From: Parablautia muri
GTDB taxonomy: Bacteria; Bacillota; Clostridia; Lachnospirales; Lachnospiraceae
DNA length: 46,205 bases
Direction: 5' to 3'
Assembly (NCBI RefSeq): GCF_009917485.1
Contig: NZ_QZDT01000033.1
Span: 1 to 46,205 of the forward strand
In this document: positions 36,244-44,259 of the stretch, in pieces
Layout: every line of letters begins with the position of its first letter
How positions within the stretch are numbered: the stretch's first letter is position 1
Notes under the pieces: model-generated
Told to the model about the DNA's origin: nothing
The model's input: only the letters and a program-made list of their open reading frames with translations
The model's database searches: none
Program-made: the position numbers and the translations under genes

Positions 36244-36590
36244 TTGCGTTCATACTTTCTTAATCCTTTCAATTTACATTGGCGTTTGGAATATCTCTGA
36301 AAAAATAACAGCCTCCCCATGAAATTGCATCCGTTATTCAAAACTTCACATCCATTTCTGTATACATAATACATGAATTGTACTTAATTTTATACAATCC
36401 CCTCTCTCTTGTCAAGCACGTTACAGGCTTCGAAGGCTGTTTGTAACCGTTCGGCCCGGGACTTTGCATTTGCCGCAAAATCCGCGGGAGATTGGAATCG
36501 ACCTGTCGGACACATTCATTACATATTAAATATATTTCATAACAATTTTAAGTAAAATACTGAAACTCTCTTGATTTTTACAAAGAATGT
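36244..36590. other. Divergent intergenic region with a long imperfect hairpin
   Basis: No gene is seen in about 350 bases between ispE and the 202-aa gene. CCCGGGACTTTGC and GCAAAATCCGCGGG (about 36457-36489) form an imperfect 13-bp hairpin sharing its core with the hairpin at 4480-4504. GTTACA and TGTTTGTAAC (36419-36447) form another. Confidence 0.5.
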
Positions 36591-36598
36591 GCCGATAA
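36571..36598 (+). promoter_or_regulatory. Candidate sigma-28-type or weak sigma-A promoter of the 202-aa gene
   Basis: GCCGATAA (36591-36598) matches the sigma-28 (SigD/FliA) -10 consensus well. The -35 position, 15 bases upstream, reads TGAT rather than TAAA. Read as sigma-A, TTGATT (36571-36576) with GATAAG after 17 bases is weaker. Confidence 0.35.
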
Positions 36599-36632
36599 GT
36601 AAATTGATAAAATAACCAAGGAGGGTGATACT

Positions 36633-37241
36633 ATGAGCGTAAATGGAGTTACAGGTGGCTCTAATGTCTACAGCACAACATATGCTGCCCAGTCTAAGAA
36701 CACCGAAACCAAATCAGAAGCTAAAACAGAAACTTCAAAAGGAACTACATCTGCCGGTGCAGTGTACGAGCCTTCTGGCGAAACTGCTAAAACCACTAAG
36801 TATAAACCTGATACGAATATGATTGCTAAGTTGAAAGCAGATGCCGATGCAAGGACCTCTCAGCTTCAGAGCCTTGTAGAAAAAATGCTCACCAAGCAGG
36901 GTCAGACTTATGGAAATGCAAACGACATGTGGAGCATTTTAGCCAGTGGCAAATTTACCGTAGATCCTGCTACCAAGCTTCAGGCTCAGGCCGATATCGC
37001 TGAAGACGGCTATTGGGGTGTTTCTCAGACATCCCAGCGTATTTTGGATTTTGCGAAAGCATTAACAGGCGGTGACCCCAGCCAGATTGAAAAAATGCGT
37101 TCTGCTTTTGAAAAAGGTTTCAAAATGGCTGAAAAGAAATGGGGCGGCAGTCTTCCCGACATTTCACAAAAGACTTATGACGCTGTACAGAAGGGATTTG
37201 ACGACATGGCTAAAGAAGCCGGCCTTACAGTGGAAGATTAA
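36633..37241 (+). CDS. Hypothetical protein, 202 aa, DUF5610-like C-terminal region
   Basis: Residues 1-60 are Ser/Thr/Gly/Lys-rich and probably disordered, with no signal peptide. Residues 63-200 form a helical domain with GYWGVSQTSQRILDFAKALTGGDPS (about 128-152) and WGGSLPDISQKTYDAVQKGFDDM (about 170-192), which recalls DUF5610-type proteins from memory only. AGGAGGGTG precedes ATG. It is a single-gene unit with a possible flagellar-type promoter and a strong terminator. A disordered Ser/Thr-rich start without signal peptide would suit a flagellar type III substrate, which is speculative. Confidence 0.8.
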   Translation: MSVNGVTGGSNVYSTTYAAQSKNTETKSEAKTETSKGTTSAGAVYEPSGETAKTTKYKPDTNMIAKLKADADARTSQLQSLVEKMLTKQGQTYGNANDMWSILASGKFTVDPATKLQAQADIAEDGYWGVSQTSQRILDFAKALTGGDPSQIEKMRSAFEKGFKMAEKKWGGSLPDISQKTYDAVQKGFDDMAKEAGLTVED

Positions 37242-37289
37242 TATTTTGTATTAATCCTTAAAGACCTACGCCGTCAGGTGCACAACATA

Positions 37290-37326
37290 AAATTTCCGGA
37301 GCTTTTAAGAGGCTCCGGAAATTTTT
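37290..37326. terminator. Bidirectional terminator between the 202-aa gene and the LysM gene
   Basis: AAATTTCCGGAGC and GCTCCGGAAATTT are perfect 13-base arms around a 9-base loop, with T runs on both strands, between convergent genes. Confidence 0.92.
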
Positions 37327-37342
37327 GTGTCATAATGAAAGA

Positions 37343-38914
37343 TTACGCATTTTTCACAATCAAAATTTTGTCCCCTGCCTTTACTTCATCAGAAGCAAGG
37401 TCATTGGTCTGCTTAATGACGGAAACAGGTACATAGTAGCGTTTTCCAATATCCCACAGGCTATCGCCTTCTTTTACCATATACACCGCTATTCCCGGAA
37501 GGGCCGCCATTTTTTCCATGTCAGGTTCTGTCACTACAATCTGCTCTACAATCTTTTCCTGCCATTTACTGTACACATTGGCTCTGAAATACAGTACACA
37601 CTTTACGTCCACTTCTCCTGTATCAATAATAGATACTGTAATCTGATCTACAAAGGCCTGCACAGAATAAATACAGTTCTGATTGATGCCTTCTGCATCC
37701 AGCACATACTGGAATGGGATGGTTCCCTTAATCACACCATACTTATCTTCCTCATTGCTGCACTCATAAAAAATCTGCAAATTTACCACACCGGTAAGCT
37801 CAATTCCGCTCTCGTTCGCATTTTGCCCCGTTATCTGAAGGCTGCTTGTTGTATGCAGTATTTTGTGAAGCGTGATTTTTTCATCCGGGCATTTAAAGTG
37901 TCCTGACAGCTTTGTCTTACCGCTGCTTCTTGTGATAAGGTTTCTAAAATCCGCATTTTTTTCCACAACGGACACTTCATTTACCACGCCATACACATCC
38001 GAAAGAATATCGATCCGTTCTTCCTCATAAATGCAAATATCAAGATCCAGACATTGCTCAAAGGTGATGACCCTTTCCTCTCCGTCAAAATCCGGCCGAA
38101 TCTCCACATCTCGGTTTTCCGCCCGGTAACGGATTTCTGGTATCATTCCCTCTCTCGCGCCAGGACAGTCCAAACTTCCTGCAAAGGGCAATGTGGTCTC
38201 ATAATGACAGATTTCCTCCTCGTCCCCTTCCCCTTTATAAAGGAAAAAAGCACGCAGTTCGCCCTGTATCCCGATTTTATCCTCAAGCACCTTAAATTCC
38301 AGCGCCTCCGGTGTGATTTCTGACCAAATCATGGCAAAAATATTAGGAAAGCTCCCTGGTATTTCCACTTCCTCTTTTACCCTGAAAATGTCCTTCTTTT
38401 TGATAGCCATTGTGGCAACATCCAGTGTCTTTTTTCTGAACTCTACGGGTTCCTCACTGTAAAGGTCCACAGCGGTTTCCTCATCACAGATTTCTTCACA
38501 GGTAAGCATAAGCGTAACCACCGACTGCACGCTGAGCTTTCTGGAATTAATAAGACTTACGCTTAAATCCTCAAGCTCCCAATCTACGTTTACACTATCT
38601 CCCCCTTTGATACCCTCCACAAAAACCATCTCATCAAAAGGAATCGCTCCCTCCATGTCCGCCACGTCACATTTTACCGCCGAGGAAGCGCCTTTTTCTG
38701 CCAGATAAAGCACATGAAATTCCAGTTTGCCTTTCACATTTACATGATCATCGGTCACCTTCACTTCATCAATTATCACATTTCCTCTATCCATGATCAG
38801 TTTTGTGGCATCGGGCCTTGAATCTGATATGATCACATCATCCTCAAGTGTCATTTGTGTCTGGGCCTTGCATTTCATGCAGTCCATATGTATATTCCGT
38901 TTGATTAGCTCCAC
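37343..38914 (-). CDS. DUF3794 and LysM domain protein (SafA/spore-coat-like)
   Basis: A 523-residue protein with repeated DUF3794 (SpoIVA-interacting) beta domains through about residue 460, and a C-terminal LysM peptidoglycan-binding domain (YMVKEGDSLWDIGKRYYVP, about 475-520). In Clostridia such proteins are linked to the spore coat or cortex. The start is GTG 38914, with GGGGAGG six bases upstream; an earlier TTG in frame overlaps that ribosome site and is unlikely. It lies 139 bp downstream of pyrD, convergent with the 202-aa gene. Confidence 0.9.
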   Translation of the reverse strand: MELIKRNIHMDCMKCKAQTQMTLEDDVIISDSRPDATKLIMDRGNVIIDEVKVTDDHVNVKGKLEFHVLYLAEKGASSAVKCDVADMEGAIPFDEMVFVEGIKGGDSVNVDWELEDLSVSLINSRKLSVQSVVTLMLTCEEICDEETAVDLYSEEPVEFRKKTLDVATMAIKKKDIFRVKEEVEIPGSFPNIFAMIWSEITPEALEFKVLEDKIGIQGELRAFFLYKGEGDEEEICHYETTLPFAGSLDCPGAREGMIPEIRYRAENRDVEIRPDFDGEERVITFEQCLDLDICIYEEERIDILSDVYGVVNEVSVVEKNADFRNLITRSSGKTKLSGHFKCPDEKITLHKILHTTSSLQITGQNANESGIELTGVVNLQIFYECSNEEDKYGVIKGTIPFQYVLDAEGINQNCIYSVQAFVDQITVSIIDTGEVDVKCVLYFRANVYSKWQEKIVEQIVVTEPDMEKMAALPGIAVYMVKEGDSLWDIGKRYYVPVSVIKQTNDLASDEVKAGDKILIVKNA

Positions 38915-39053
38915 AAAAAACCTCCCCAAAGTCTACTTATCTTAATGTATGACCCAGGGAGGTAAAGTATGCCTCTAAGAAAGAAACAGTCCCGAAACAT
39001 CTTCATCATCTATTTGAAATACAGGCGTATTTTGAACAAACAGCACAGTGTGT

Positions 39054-39959
39054 TTACTCCCTTACCCCACCAATCAATTCTTTTATATCTTCAACTCCAT
39101 ACTTTTGCATGTAAGCTTCGATTCCCTTTATTACTTCCATTGTCGTGTAGGGATTTACAAAATTCATGGCCCCTACCGCTACGGCGCTGGCCCCGGCCAG
39201 CAAAAATTCAATGGCATCCTCAAAAGAGCCGATTCCACCCATACCAATCACCGGTATGTTCACTGCATGGGAGGCCTGATAGACCATCCTTACCGCCACC
39301 GGCTTAATGGCAGGTCCCGATAAACCGCCGGTCTTGTTTGCCAGTACAAAGCTTCTTTTGTGAACATCAATTTTCATACCGGTCAATGTATTAATCAGCG
39401 AAATAGCATCCGCCCCTGCTGCCTCCGCTGCTTTCGCCATCTCCGCAATATCCGTCACATTGGGGCTGAGCTTCATCATCACCGGCTGCTTCGCCTTTTT
39501 CTTAATTTGGGATGTAATATCGTAAAGGCTCTCCGCCTTCTGTCCAAAGGCAATGGCGCCCTCCTTGACATTAGGGCAGGACACGTTGATTTCCAGCATG
39601 TCCACATCCGTATCCCCAAGCCGTTCCACCACCGCAAGGTAGTCCTCCACACTTTTGCCGCACACATTCACAATCACTTTCGTGTCAAACTGCCGCAAAA
39701 AAGGAATATCTCTTTCTACAAAAACGTCAATGCCCGGATTCTGCAAGCCGATTGCATTTAGCATTCCTCCGTAGGTTTCCGCCACCCGGGGCACAGGATT
39801 TCCCGGCCATGGTACACTCGCAACTCCTTTTGTCACCACTGCCCCTAACTTATTTAAGTCCACAAAATCGCTGTATTCCATGCCGGATCCAAAGGTTCCT
39901 GAGGCAGTCATAACCGGATTTTTTAATTCCACACCTGCAATCGTCACTTTTGTATTCAT
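39054..39959 (-). CDS. pyrD: Dihydroorotate dehydrogenase B, catalytic subunit
   Basis: FMN enzyme of pyrimidine synthesis oxidising dihydroorotate to orotate. 301 residues: FMN-binding ASGTFGSG near 19-26, the class 1B catalytic Cys in VSCPN (about residue 129), and the phosphate-binding GMGGI near 240. Class 1B enzymes pass electrons to NAD through PyrK, whose gene overlaps this start by a few bases. It is the last gene of the pyrC-K-D unit. Confidence 0.96.
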   Translation of the reverse strand: MNTKVTIAGVELKNPVMTASGTFGSGMEYSDFVDLNKLGAVVTKGVASVPWPGNPVPRVAETYGGMLNAIGLQNPGIDVFVERDIPFLRQFDTKVIVNVCGKSVEDYLAVVERLGDTDVDMLEINVSCPNVKEGAIAFGQKAESLYDITSQIKKKAKQPVMMKLSPNVTDIAEMAKAAEAAGADAISLINTLTGMKIDVHKRSFVLANKTGGLSGPAIKPVAVRMVYQASHAVNIPVIGMGGIGSFEDAIEFLLAGASAVAVGAMNFVNPYTTMEVIKGIEAYMQKYGVEDIKELIGGVRE

Positions 39960-40738
39960 CAAATCTCCACCTCCCTTGCATCAAAAACAGGCCCATCTGT
40001 ACAGATTCGGGCATTGTTTACATGGGAATGTGCATCCTTATGGGTGGTCTTACAGACACAGCCAAGGCACGCTCCTACGCCGCAGGCCATCCGCTCCTCC
40101 AGGGAAAGGTAGGCTTCTATCCGCTTTTCTTCGGCATAGCGCTTGACTGCACGAAGCATGGGTAAGGGACCGCAGGCCATAATCACATCCGCCTTTAGGT
40201 GCTCTGCCTCCATTGCCGTAAGCACATTTCCCTTTGTCCCCACACTTCCATCCTCTGTGGCAGCGTACACCTTTCCGTACTTTTCAAATTCTTCCTTCAG
40301 GAAAAGCTGATTGTCCCGGTACCCCAGAACAATCTCCGCATGTGTGCCTGCTGCCCAAAGATCTTTGGCAAGCTGCAGCATAGGCGGGATCCCGATTCCT
40401 CCTCCCATCAGCACTACCTGTTTACCACGTCCTGTTTCTATGGAATAGCCGTTTCCAAGAACGCCTAAAATATCCGCCTCATCTCCCGGCTGCCAGGCAG
40501 AAAAAATCTCTGTTCCCCTGCCCACTGCCCTGTATACCACCCGAAGTGCCTCTTTTTCCCTGTCCACCTCACAGATACTGATAGGCCGAGGCAGCAAATG
40601 CGCCTCATGGCCTGTATAAATGCCGATAAACTGCCCTGCTCTTGCCTCTTTCGCAAGCTCTGTGGACAGCCACATATCGTAGATGCCTTCCGTAAGCATA
40701 TTCTGGGACAAAATTCTGGCCCGAACTTTCTTTTTCAT
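39959..40738 (-). CDS. pyrK: Dihydroorotate dehydrogenase B, electron-transfer subunit
   Basis: FAD and 2Fe-2S subunit connecting PyrD to NAD. 259 residues: the FAD-binding barrel with RPISI (about 53-57), the NAD-binding GGGIGIPPML (about 112-121), and a C-terminal cluster motif CGVGACLGCVC plus a later Cys in ARICTDG. The ribosome site GCAGGAGGTATAAG resembles the repeated leader module without its hairpin. It sits between pyrC and pyrD. Confidence 0.96.
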   Translation of the reverse strand: MKKKVRARILSQNMLTEGIYDMWLSTELAKEARAGQFIGIYTGHEAHLLPRPISICEVDREKEALRVVYRAVGRGTEIFSAWQPGDEADILGVLGNGYSIETGRGKQVVLMGGGIGIPPMLQLAKDLWAAGTHAEIVLGYRDNQLFLKEEFEKYGKVYAATEDGSVGTKGNVLTAMEAEHLKADVIMACGPLPMLRAVKRYAEEKRIEAYLSLEERMACGVGACLGCVCKTTHKDAHSHVNNARICTDGPVFDAREVEI

Positions 40739-40848
40739 ACTTATACCTCCTGCTTATCGCGCAAATTTGTTCCATCCTGCCCCTCCACATTTATTCCAGG
40801 CACCTGCTCAAATCCCATATTGAATCAAGAATCGCCTGTGAAAATCCG

Positions 40849-40872
40849 TCTGTGAAAAATTTATTTTTCACA
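40849..40872. repeat. Palindrome at the end of pyrC
   Basis: GTGAAAAA, TTTA and TTTTTCAC form a perfect 8-base-arm hairpin overlapping the pyrC stop codon. It could weaken readthrough into pyrK or simply be an RNA-stability element. Confidence 0.6.
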
Positions 40873-42222
40873 ATATTCCTTCTCATACACTATCTTTCCC
40901 CCACAAATCGTGTAATAAACCACCCCGGGAAGGCTTTCTCCCACAAAAGGAGAATTGGCGGATTTAGACGCAAACTCTGACACTGTCCACCTTTCCTTTG
41001 GATGGAACAGCACCAAGTCCGCCGCCGCTCCTTCCTCTATCCGGCCTCCCTCTAATCCGTAAAGCAGACAGGGAGCCGTACTCATTGCCTTTATCAGTTC
41101 CGGATAAGTCAAATACCCTTTCTCCACCAACTCCCTGATTCCCAGGGAAAGCGCAGTTTCCAGCCCGATAATTCCGCTTGGCGCTTCTGTAATGGGTTTC
41201 TCTTTCTCCTCCTTGCTGTGAGGCGCATGGTCTGTGGCAATCAGGTCAATGGTTCCATCCTTAAGACCCTCTATGATAGCCAGCCTGTCCTCCTCCCCGC
41301 GCAGGGGCGGGTTCATTTTGGCCAGCGTGCCTTTTTGAATCGCCGCCTCCTCCGTCAGGGTAAAATGATGAGGGGTAGCCTCGGCGTGCACCCATGCGCC
41401 CGCCTCCTTTGCTCTGCGCACCAGCTCCACCGCCTCTTTTGTGCTGATATGTTGAATGACCACATCCGCACCTGTTAAAAGTGCAAGCTCCAAATCCCTT
41501 TTCACCAGGTCGATCTCCGCCTCTCTGGGTGAGCCGCCGATATGGTAAAATTCCGAAGCCTTTCCTTTGTTAATGCCATTGTTGAAAATCAGGGCAGGAT
41601 TTTCCTCATGAAAGCTGATGGGTCTATGCAGCTTTTTCACCCGCTCCATAGCCTCCCTCACCAGCTCCTTATGAAGCAGCGGGATACCATCGTCCGTAAA
41701 TCCTGCCGCGCCACATTCTGACAATCTTTCCATGTCTGTCAGCTCTTTCCCTGCCATTCCTTTTGTCACATTGGCGCAGGATGCTATATGGATATTCGTC
41801 TCTTTTCCTTTCGCCAGCACATAAGAAAGAGTGTTCTCATTGTCCACGCAGGGCTTCGTGTTGGCCATCAGAACAATTTGTGTAAAGCCTCCCTTTGCCG
41901 CCGCCCTTGCTCCTGTGTAAATATCTTCCTTATAAAGAAAGCCCGGGTCCCTGAAATGCACATGAGTGTCCGCAAGTCCGGGAGCAATCATAAGCCCTTC
42001 CCCTTCTATCACCTTTACATTTGATATACTTTCCTCCTTCCGGGCTGTTAGGTCTATCTTCGCCCCGGCATCTGCCAAAGGATCTTTCCCAAAAGATGTT
42101 CCTTCCTTACGGATAATCCTGCTAATTCTTCCGTTCTCAATCTGCAGATCCCCCTTGTACAGGCGGTTTCCGATCGGGTCTATTATCGTGCCATTCTTTA
42201 TATAAAGTAAAAATTCCTTCAT
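40861..42222 (-). CDS. pyrC: Dihydroorotase
   Basis: Zinc amidohydrolase closing the dihydroorotate ring. About 453 residues, class I type: metal ligands in HVHFRDPG, the SFHEENPAL and QHIST histidines, and the catalytic Asp in ATDHAPHS. Of two adjacent ATG codons I chose 42222, which gives AAAGGGG a 6-base spacing; 42225 is nearly equivalent. It is the first gene of the operon, behind a consensus-like promoter and a short structured leader. Confidence 0.95.
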   Translation of the reverse strand: MKEFLLYIKNGTIIDPIGNRLYKGDLQIENGRISRIIRKEGTSFGKDPLADAGAKIDLTARKEESISNVKVIEGEGLMIAPGLADTHVHFRDPGFLYKEDIYTGARAAAKGGFTQIVLMANTKPCVDNENTLSYVLAKGKETNIHIASCANVTKGMAGKELTDMERLSECGAAGFTDDGIPLLHKELVREAMERVKKLHRPISFHEENPALIFNNGINKGKASEFYHIGGSPREAEIDLVKRDLELALLTGADVVIQHISTKEAVELVRRAKEAGAWVHAEATPHHFTLTEEAAIQKGTLAKMNPPLRGEEDRLAIIEGLKDGTIDLIATDHAPHSKEEKEKPITEAPSGIIGLETALSLGIRELVEKGYLTYPELIKAMSTAPCLLYGLEGGRIEEGAAADLVLFHPKERWTVSEFASKSANSPFVGESLPGVVYYTICGGKIVYEKEYCEK

Positions 42223-42239
42223 CATAATCCCCTTTCCTA

Positions 42240-42288
42240 TCGGCGTACAAAAATTAAATATGTACAAGGCGCTCTCAGTCTGTACGCC
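42240..42288 (-). promoter_or_regulatory. Structured 5' leader of the pyr operon
   Basis: The predicted transcript starts with GGCGTACA, which can pair either with TGTACGCC 30 bases later (8 bp perfect) or, through GGCG alone, with CGCC in AGAGCGCC. The alternatives are mutually exclusive and the longer hairpin ends about 10 bases before the ribosome site. No PyrR-type loop is seen. Confidence 0.45.
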
Positions 42289-42291
42289 TTT

Positions 42292-42320
42292 ATTCTACCA
42301 TGCCCCCTATCTTTTCACAA
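42292..42320 (-). promoter_or_regulatory. Promoter of pyrC-pyrK-pyrD
   Basis: -35 TTGTGA (42320-42315), a 17-base spacer, -10 TAGAAT (42297-42292). Confidence 0.65.
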
Positions 42321-42344
42321 TAACCCCGAAAATCTTTCCGCATT

Positions 42345-42495
42345 AACTCGTAACAGTTCATTACTATTCACGGCCTGGAAGCCGCTCATAGTAACATTCG
42401 GGGCGATATTTCCTCTCACACCTGAATCATGTTCTCACGGAATGCGCAGTAAATGCGCATTCCTGATCCGTGAAAAGTAACAACAGTTCACACTT
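42345..42495. repeat. Intergenic repeat-rich stretch with a perfect 10-bp hairpin
   Basis: GGAATGCGCA (42439-42448) and TGCGCATTCC (42454-42463) are perfect arms around GTAAA, extended by CACG and CGTG outside. GTAACAACAGTTCA (42478-42491) recurs at 15917-15930, and a related CGTAACAGTTCA is at 42349. No gene is seen. Confidence 0.55.
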
Positions 42496-42529
42496 CGGCT
42501 TCTCTCCTTGCGCAAAAACCATAAAAAGT

Positions 42530-43600
42530 CTAAAAAGCCCCCGCAATTTCCCCCATCAAGCCCTCAACTGCCTCCCTGCTTACTAAGAAAAATTCTGTCT
42601 CGTTTACTCTTGCCACCGCGTAAGTTTCATCATAAACATAGTACTCCTGGGTAATCTGCGGCGCCTCCTTGTTGTTTCTTTGATATGTCACCCTCAGAAG
42701 CACCTCGCCGCCTATGCCTTCCCCATCTTCGGGAATTTCTTTCTCAATAAAAATGCTCATCAGCTCCGTATACAGTCCATAAAAGACACTTTCATCCACT
42801 GCACGTCCGTCAAAGGTAAATCCCCCTTCTTCCGCCTCCATTACATACTCCTTCTCCCCTGTGTCTATTTTCACCTTTGACACCGTTTCAACGCTGACTA
42901 TGCTGACTACCTTAAGGACAAAATCATAAGGATGCAATGCAAAAAGTTCATCTGCCGCCGCTTTCTTTACCGTCCATATCTGGTCTGCCGCTTCCACATA
43001 ATAGTTTCCCTCGCCGTCCTCTTTTCCGAATTGGTACAGAAGTCCTTTATCCGGCTGCGCCTGTCCGCCAGCCTCTGTCTGTCCCTCATAGTAAGCCACG
43101 AAAATACTGCGGTTTCCCTCCTCAATTCCGGTCTGTTTCCGGCTTATATTTTCTGTTCTGCCAAGCTCCAAATCCGCCACCATCTGAAAATAGTCGTACA
43201 TGACTTCCGTATCTACGGAAACCATAGACTCGTAGGGTACGGAAATTGCCCAGCAGTCAAAGGAATTTTTATATTCCCTGGGCTCATAAGAAACTGCAAA
43301 AAATGGTTTTCCTTCCATACTCACACAAAGTCCCCTGATTGCCGGCGCCGATACTCCCTCTGTCTTTCCTTCCGGCAGATCACTTTTCCATTTTGCAAGG
43401 CTGCTTTCCTCTCTTTGCACCGTATACGTCACATCTTCCTTTTCTGTTTCTTCTGCCTGCTTTTGCGCATTTTCTCTTGTCCGTCCACATCCGCCCAAAA
43501 GCGTCAGACATCCCATCAGACACAAAACCGGTAAATACCGCATGCATTTCTTTTTTTTCAAGGAATCCTTATTATGTCCCATTCTGTTTCTCCCGTTCAT
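42530..43600 (-). CDS. Large lipoprotein of unknown function
   Basis: A protein of about 356 residues. After a Lys-rich start, a hydrophobic segment ends in the lipobox LLGGC, so it should be an exported lipoprotein. The mature part has a charged linker (about 40-65) and then an alpha/beta region with VSKVKIDTGEKEYVMEAEEG and FTFDGRAVDESVFYGLYTEL, faintly reminiscent of DUF4340-type repeats; I do not assign a family. Starts at 43630, 43600 and 43582 are possible; 43600 has AGGA nine bases upstream and 43582 has GGGAG seven bases upstream. Confidence 0.8.
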   Translation of the reverse strand: MNGRNRMGHNKDSLKKKKCMRYLPVLCLMGCLTLLGGCGRTRENAQKQAEETEKEDVTYTVQREESSLAKWKSDLPEGKTEGVSAPAIRGLCVSMEGKPFFAVSYEPREYKNSFDCWAISVPYESMVSVDTEVMYDYFQMVADLELGRTENISRKQTGIEEGNRSIFVAYYEGQTEAGGQAQPDKGLLYQFGKEDGEGNYYVEAADQIWTVKKAAADELFALHPYDFVLKVVSIVSVETVSKVKIDTGEKEYVMEAEEGGFTFDGRAVDESVFYGLYTELMSIFIEKEIPEDGEGIGGEVLLRVTYQRNNKEAPQITQEYYVYDETYAVARVNETEFFLVSREAVEGLMGEIAGAF

Positions 43601-43658
43601 TTTCTCACTTCCTGTCAAGCTCTTTTTCATTATCTTTCTTAAAAATCGTTATATAAAT

Positions 43659-43883
43659 CTACTTTTTTTGCACCTGCTCCCGGTATTTAATGGGTGATAC
43701 CCCCGTATGCTTCTTAAACGCCAGCGAAAAATAATTCATATCATGATACCCAACCATGATAGCAATCTCTCCTGCCTTCAAGGTTGTGGTTGCCAGCAGT
43801 GATTTCGCCTGTTCAATCCGCTTTCGCACAATATACTCGTTACACCCTTCTCCGGTAGCACGCTTAAACAGACGGGATAATGC
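43659..43883 (-). pseudogene. AraC family regulator, 3' fragment cut by the mobile element
   Basis: Only the last 74 codons of an AraC-type DNA-binding domain remain: ALSRLFKRATGEGCNEYIV, then GYHDMNYFSLAFKKHTGVSP and the stop TAG. Similarity stops abruptly at 43883, where a TGA in frame (43886-43884) begins unrelated sequence. The missing N-terminal sensor and first helix-turn-helix presumably lay where the inserted element now begins, so the gene is dead. Confidence 0.85.
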
Positions 43884-43885
43884 TC

Positions 43886-44047
43886 ATGTACGGTAAAGAA
43901 GCAAGCAACCGAAAACAAGAGATAGACCGCCAGCTCCACACTATTCCGAACAAAAGAACCAAAGACCAAAAGACAAGCATTATGGAAATGTGCATAACAG
44001 GCTATGGAATCATGGATAACTCTATTCACAGCACATGGAAAACCTAA
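43886..44047 (+). CDS. Possible C-terminal fragment of an element-encoded protein
   Basis: A 53-codon plus-strand frame from the junction: MYGKEASNRKQEIDRQLHT, then SIMEMCITGYGIMDNSIHST and TAA. The charged, helix-rich start resembles the tail of a larger protein cut off at the junction rather than an independent gene, and no ribosome site precedes it. I cannot name a family. Confidence 0.35.
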   Translation: MYGKEASNRKQEIDRQLHTIPNKRTKDQKTSIMEMCITGYGIMDNSIHSTWKT

Positions 44048-44100
44048 AGTGCAGCTTTCCCACGTCCTGCAAACAGAGTTATCCACAATTCCATAAGTCA
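44010..44100. repeat. Long inverted repeat carrying a DnaA-box-like site
   Basis: TATGGAATCATGGATAACTC (about 44011-44030) and GAGTTATCCACAATTCCATA (about 44080-44099) match at 18 of 20 positions as inverted arms. The right arm contains TTATCCACA, an exact consensus DnaA box. In a mobile element this may be part of a replication or transfer origin; no relaxase gene is visible in the window. Confidence 0.6.
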
Positions 44101-44198
44101 GCCAGTTATACACATTCCCACAATGCCGACGACGACGGAATCCCTCTCATTCACTTATTCATACATACATTTTTCAAAATGCTTTTCCCAGATAAAAG

Positions 44199-44248
44199 TT
44201 GACATTGTTCCTTAAAACCGCTATAATTAAACTCTAAGTTTAATTATA
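44199..44248 (+). promoter_or_regulatory. Promoter and palindromic operator of the TetR operon
   Basis: Perfect -35 TTGACA (44199-44204), a 17-base spacer, perfect -10 TATAAT (44222-44227). The -10 is also the left end of a perfect palindrome: TATAATTAAACT (44222-44233), CTA, AGTTTAATTATA (44237-44248), directly abutting the ribosome site. Binding there would block RNA polymerase, so this is very probably the TetR autoregulatory operator. Confidence 0.88.
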
Positions 44249-44259
44249 GGAGGTAAGCA

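Noticed and set aside
38969-39323. Plus-strand frame starting MPLRKKQSRN with a good GGGAGGT site
   Set aside because: Most of it runs antisense to the conserved 3' end of pyrD, and its composition is Pro/Leu/His-rich noise.
42240-42288. PyrR attenuator
   Set aside because: No PyrR binding-loop consensus and no terminator/antiterminator pair before pyrC.
44081-44095. Chromosomal origin of replication based on the DnaA box
   Set aside because: Only one exact box, no dnaA/dnaN/recF neighbours, and the context is a mobile element.
43778-44113. Minus-strand 111-codon frame across the junction
   Set aside because: It overlaps the AraC fragment in another frame, spans the junction and has no recognisable domain.
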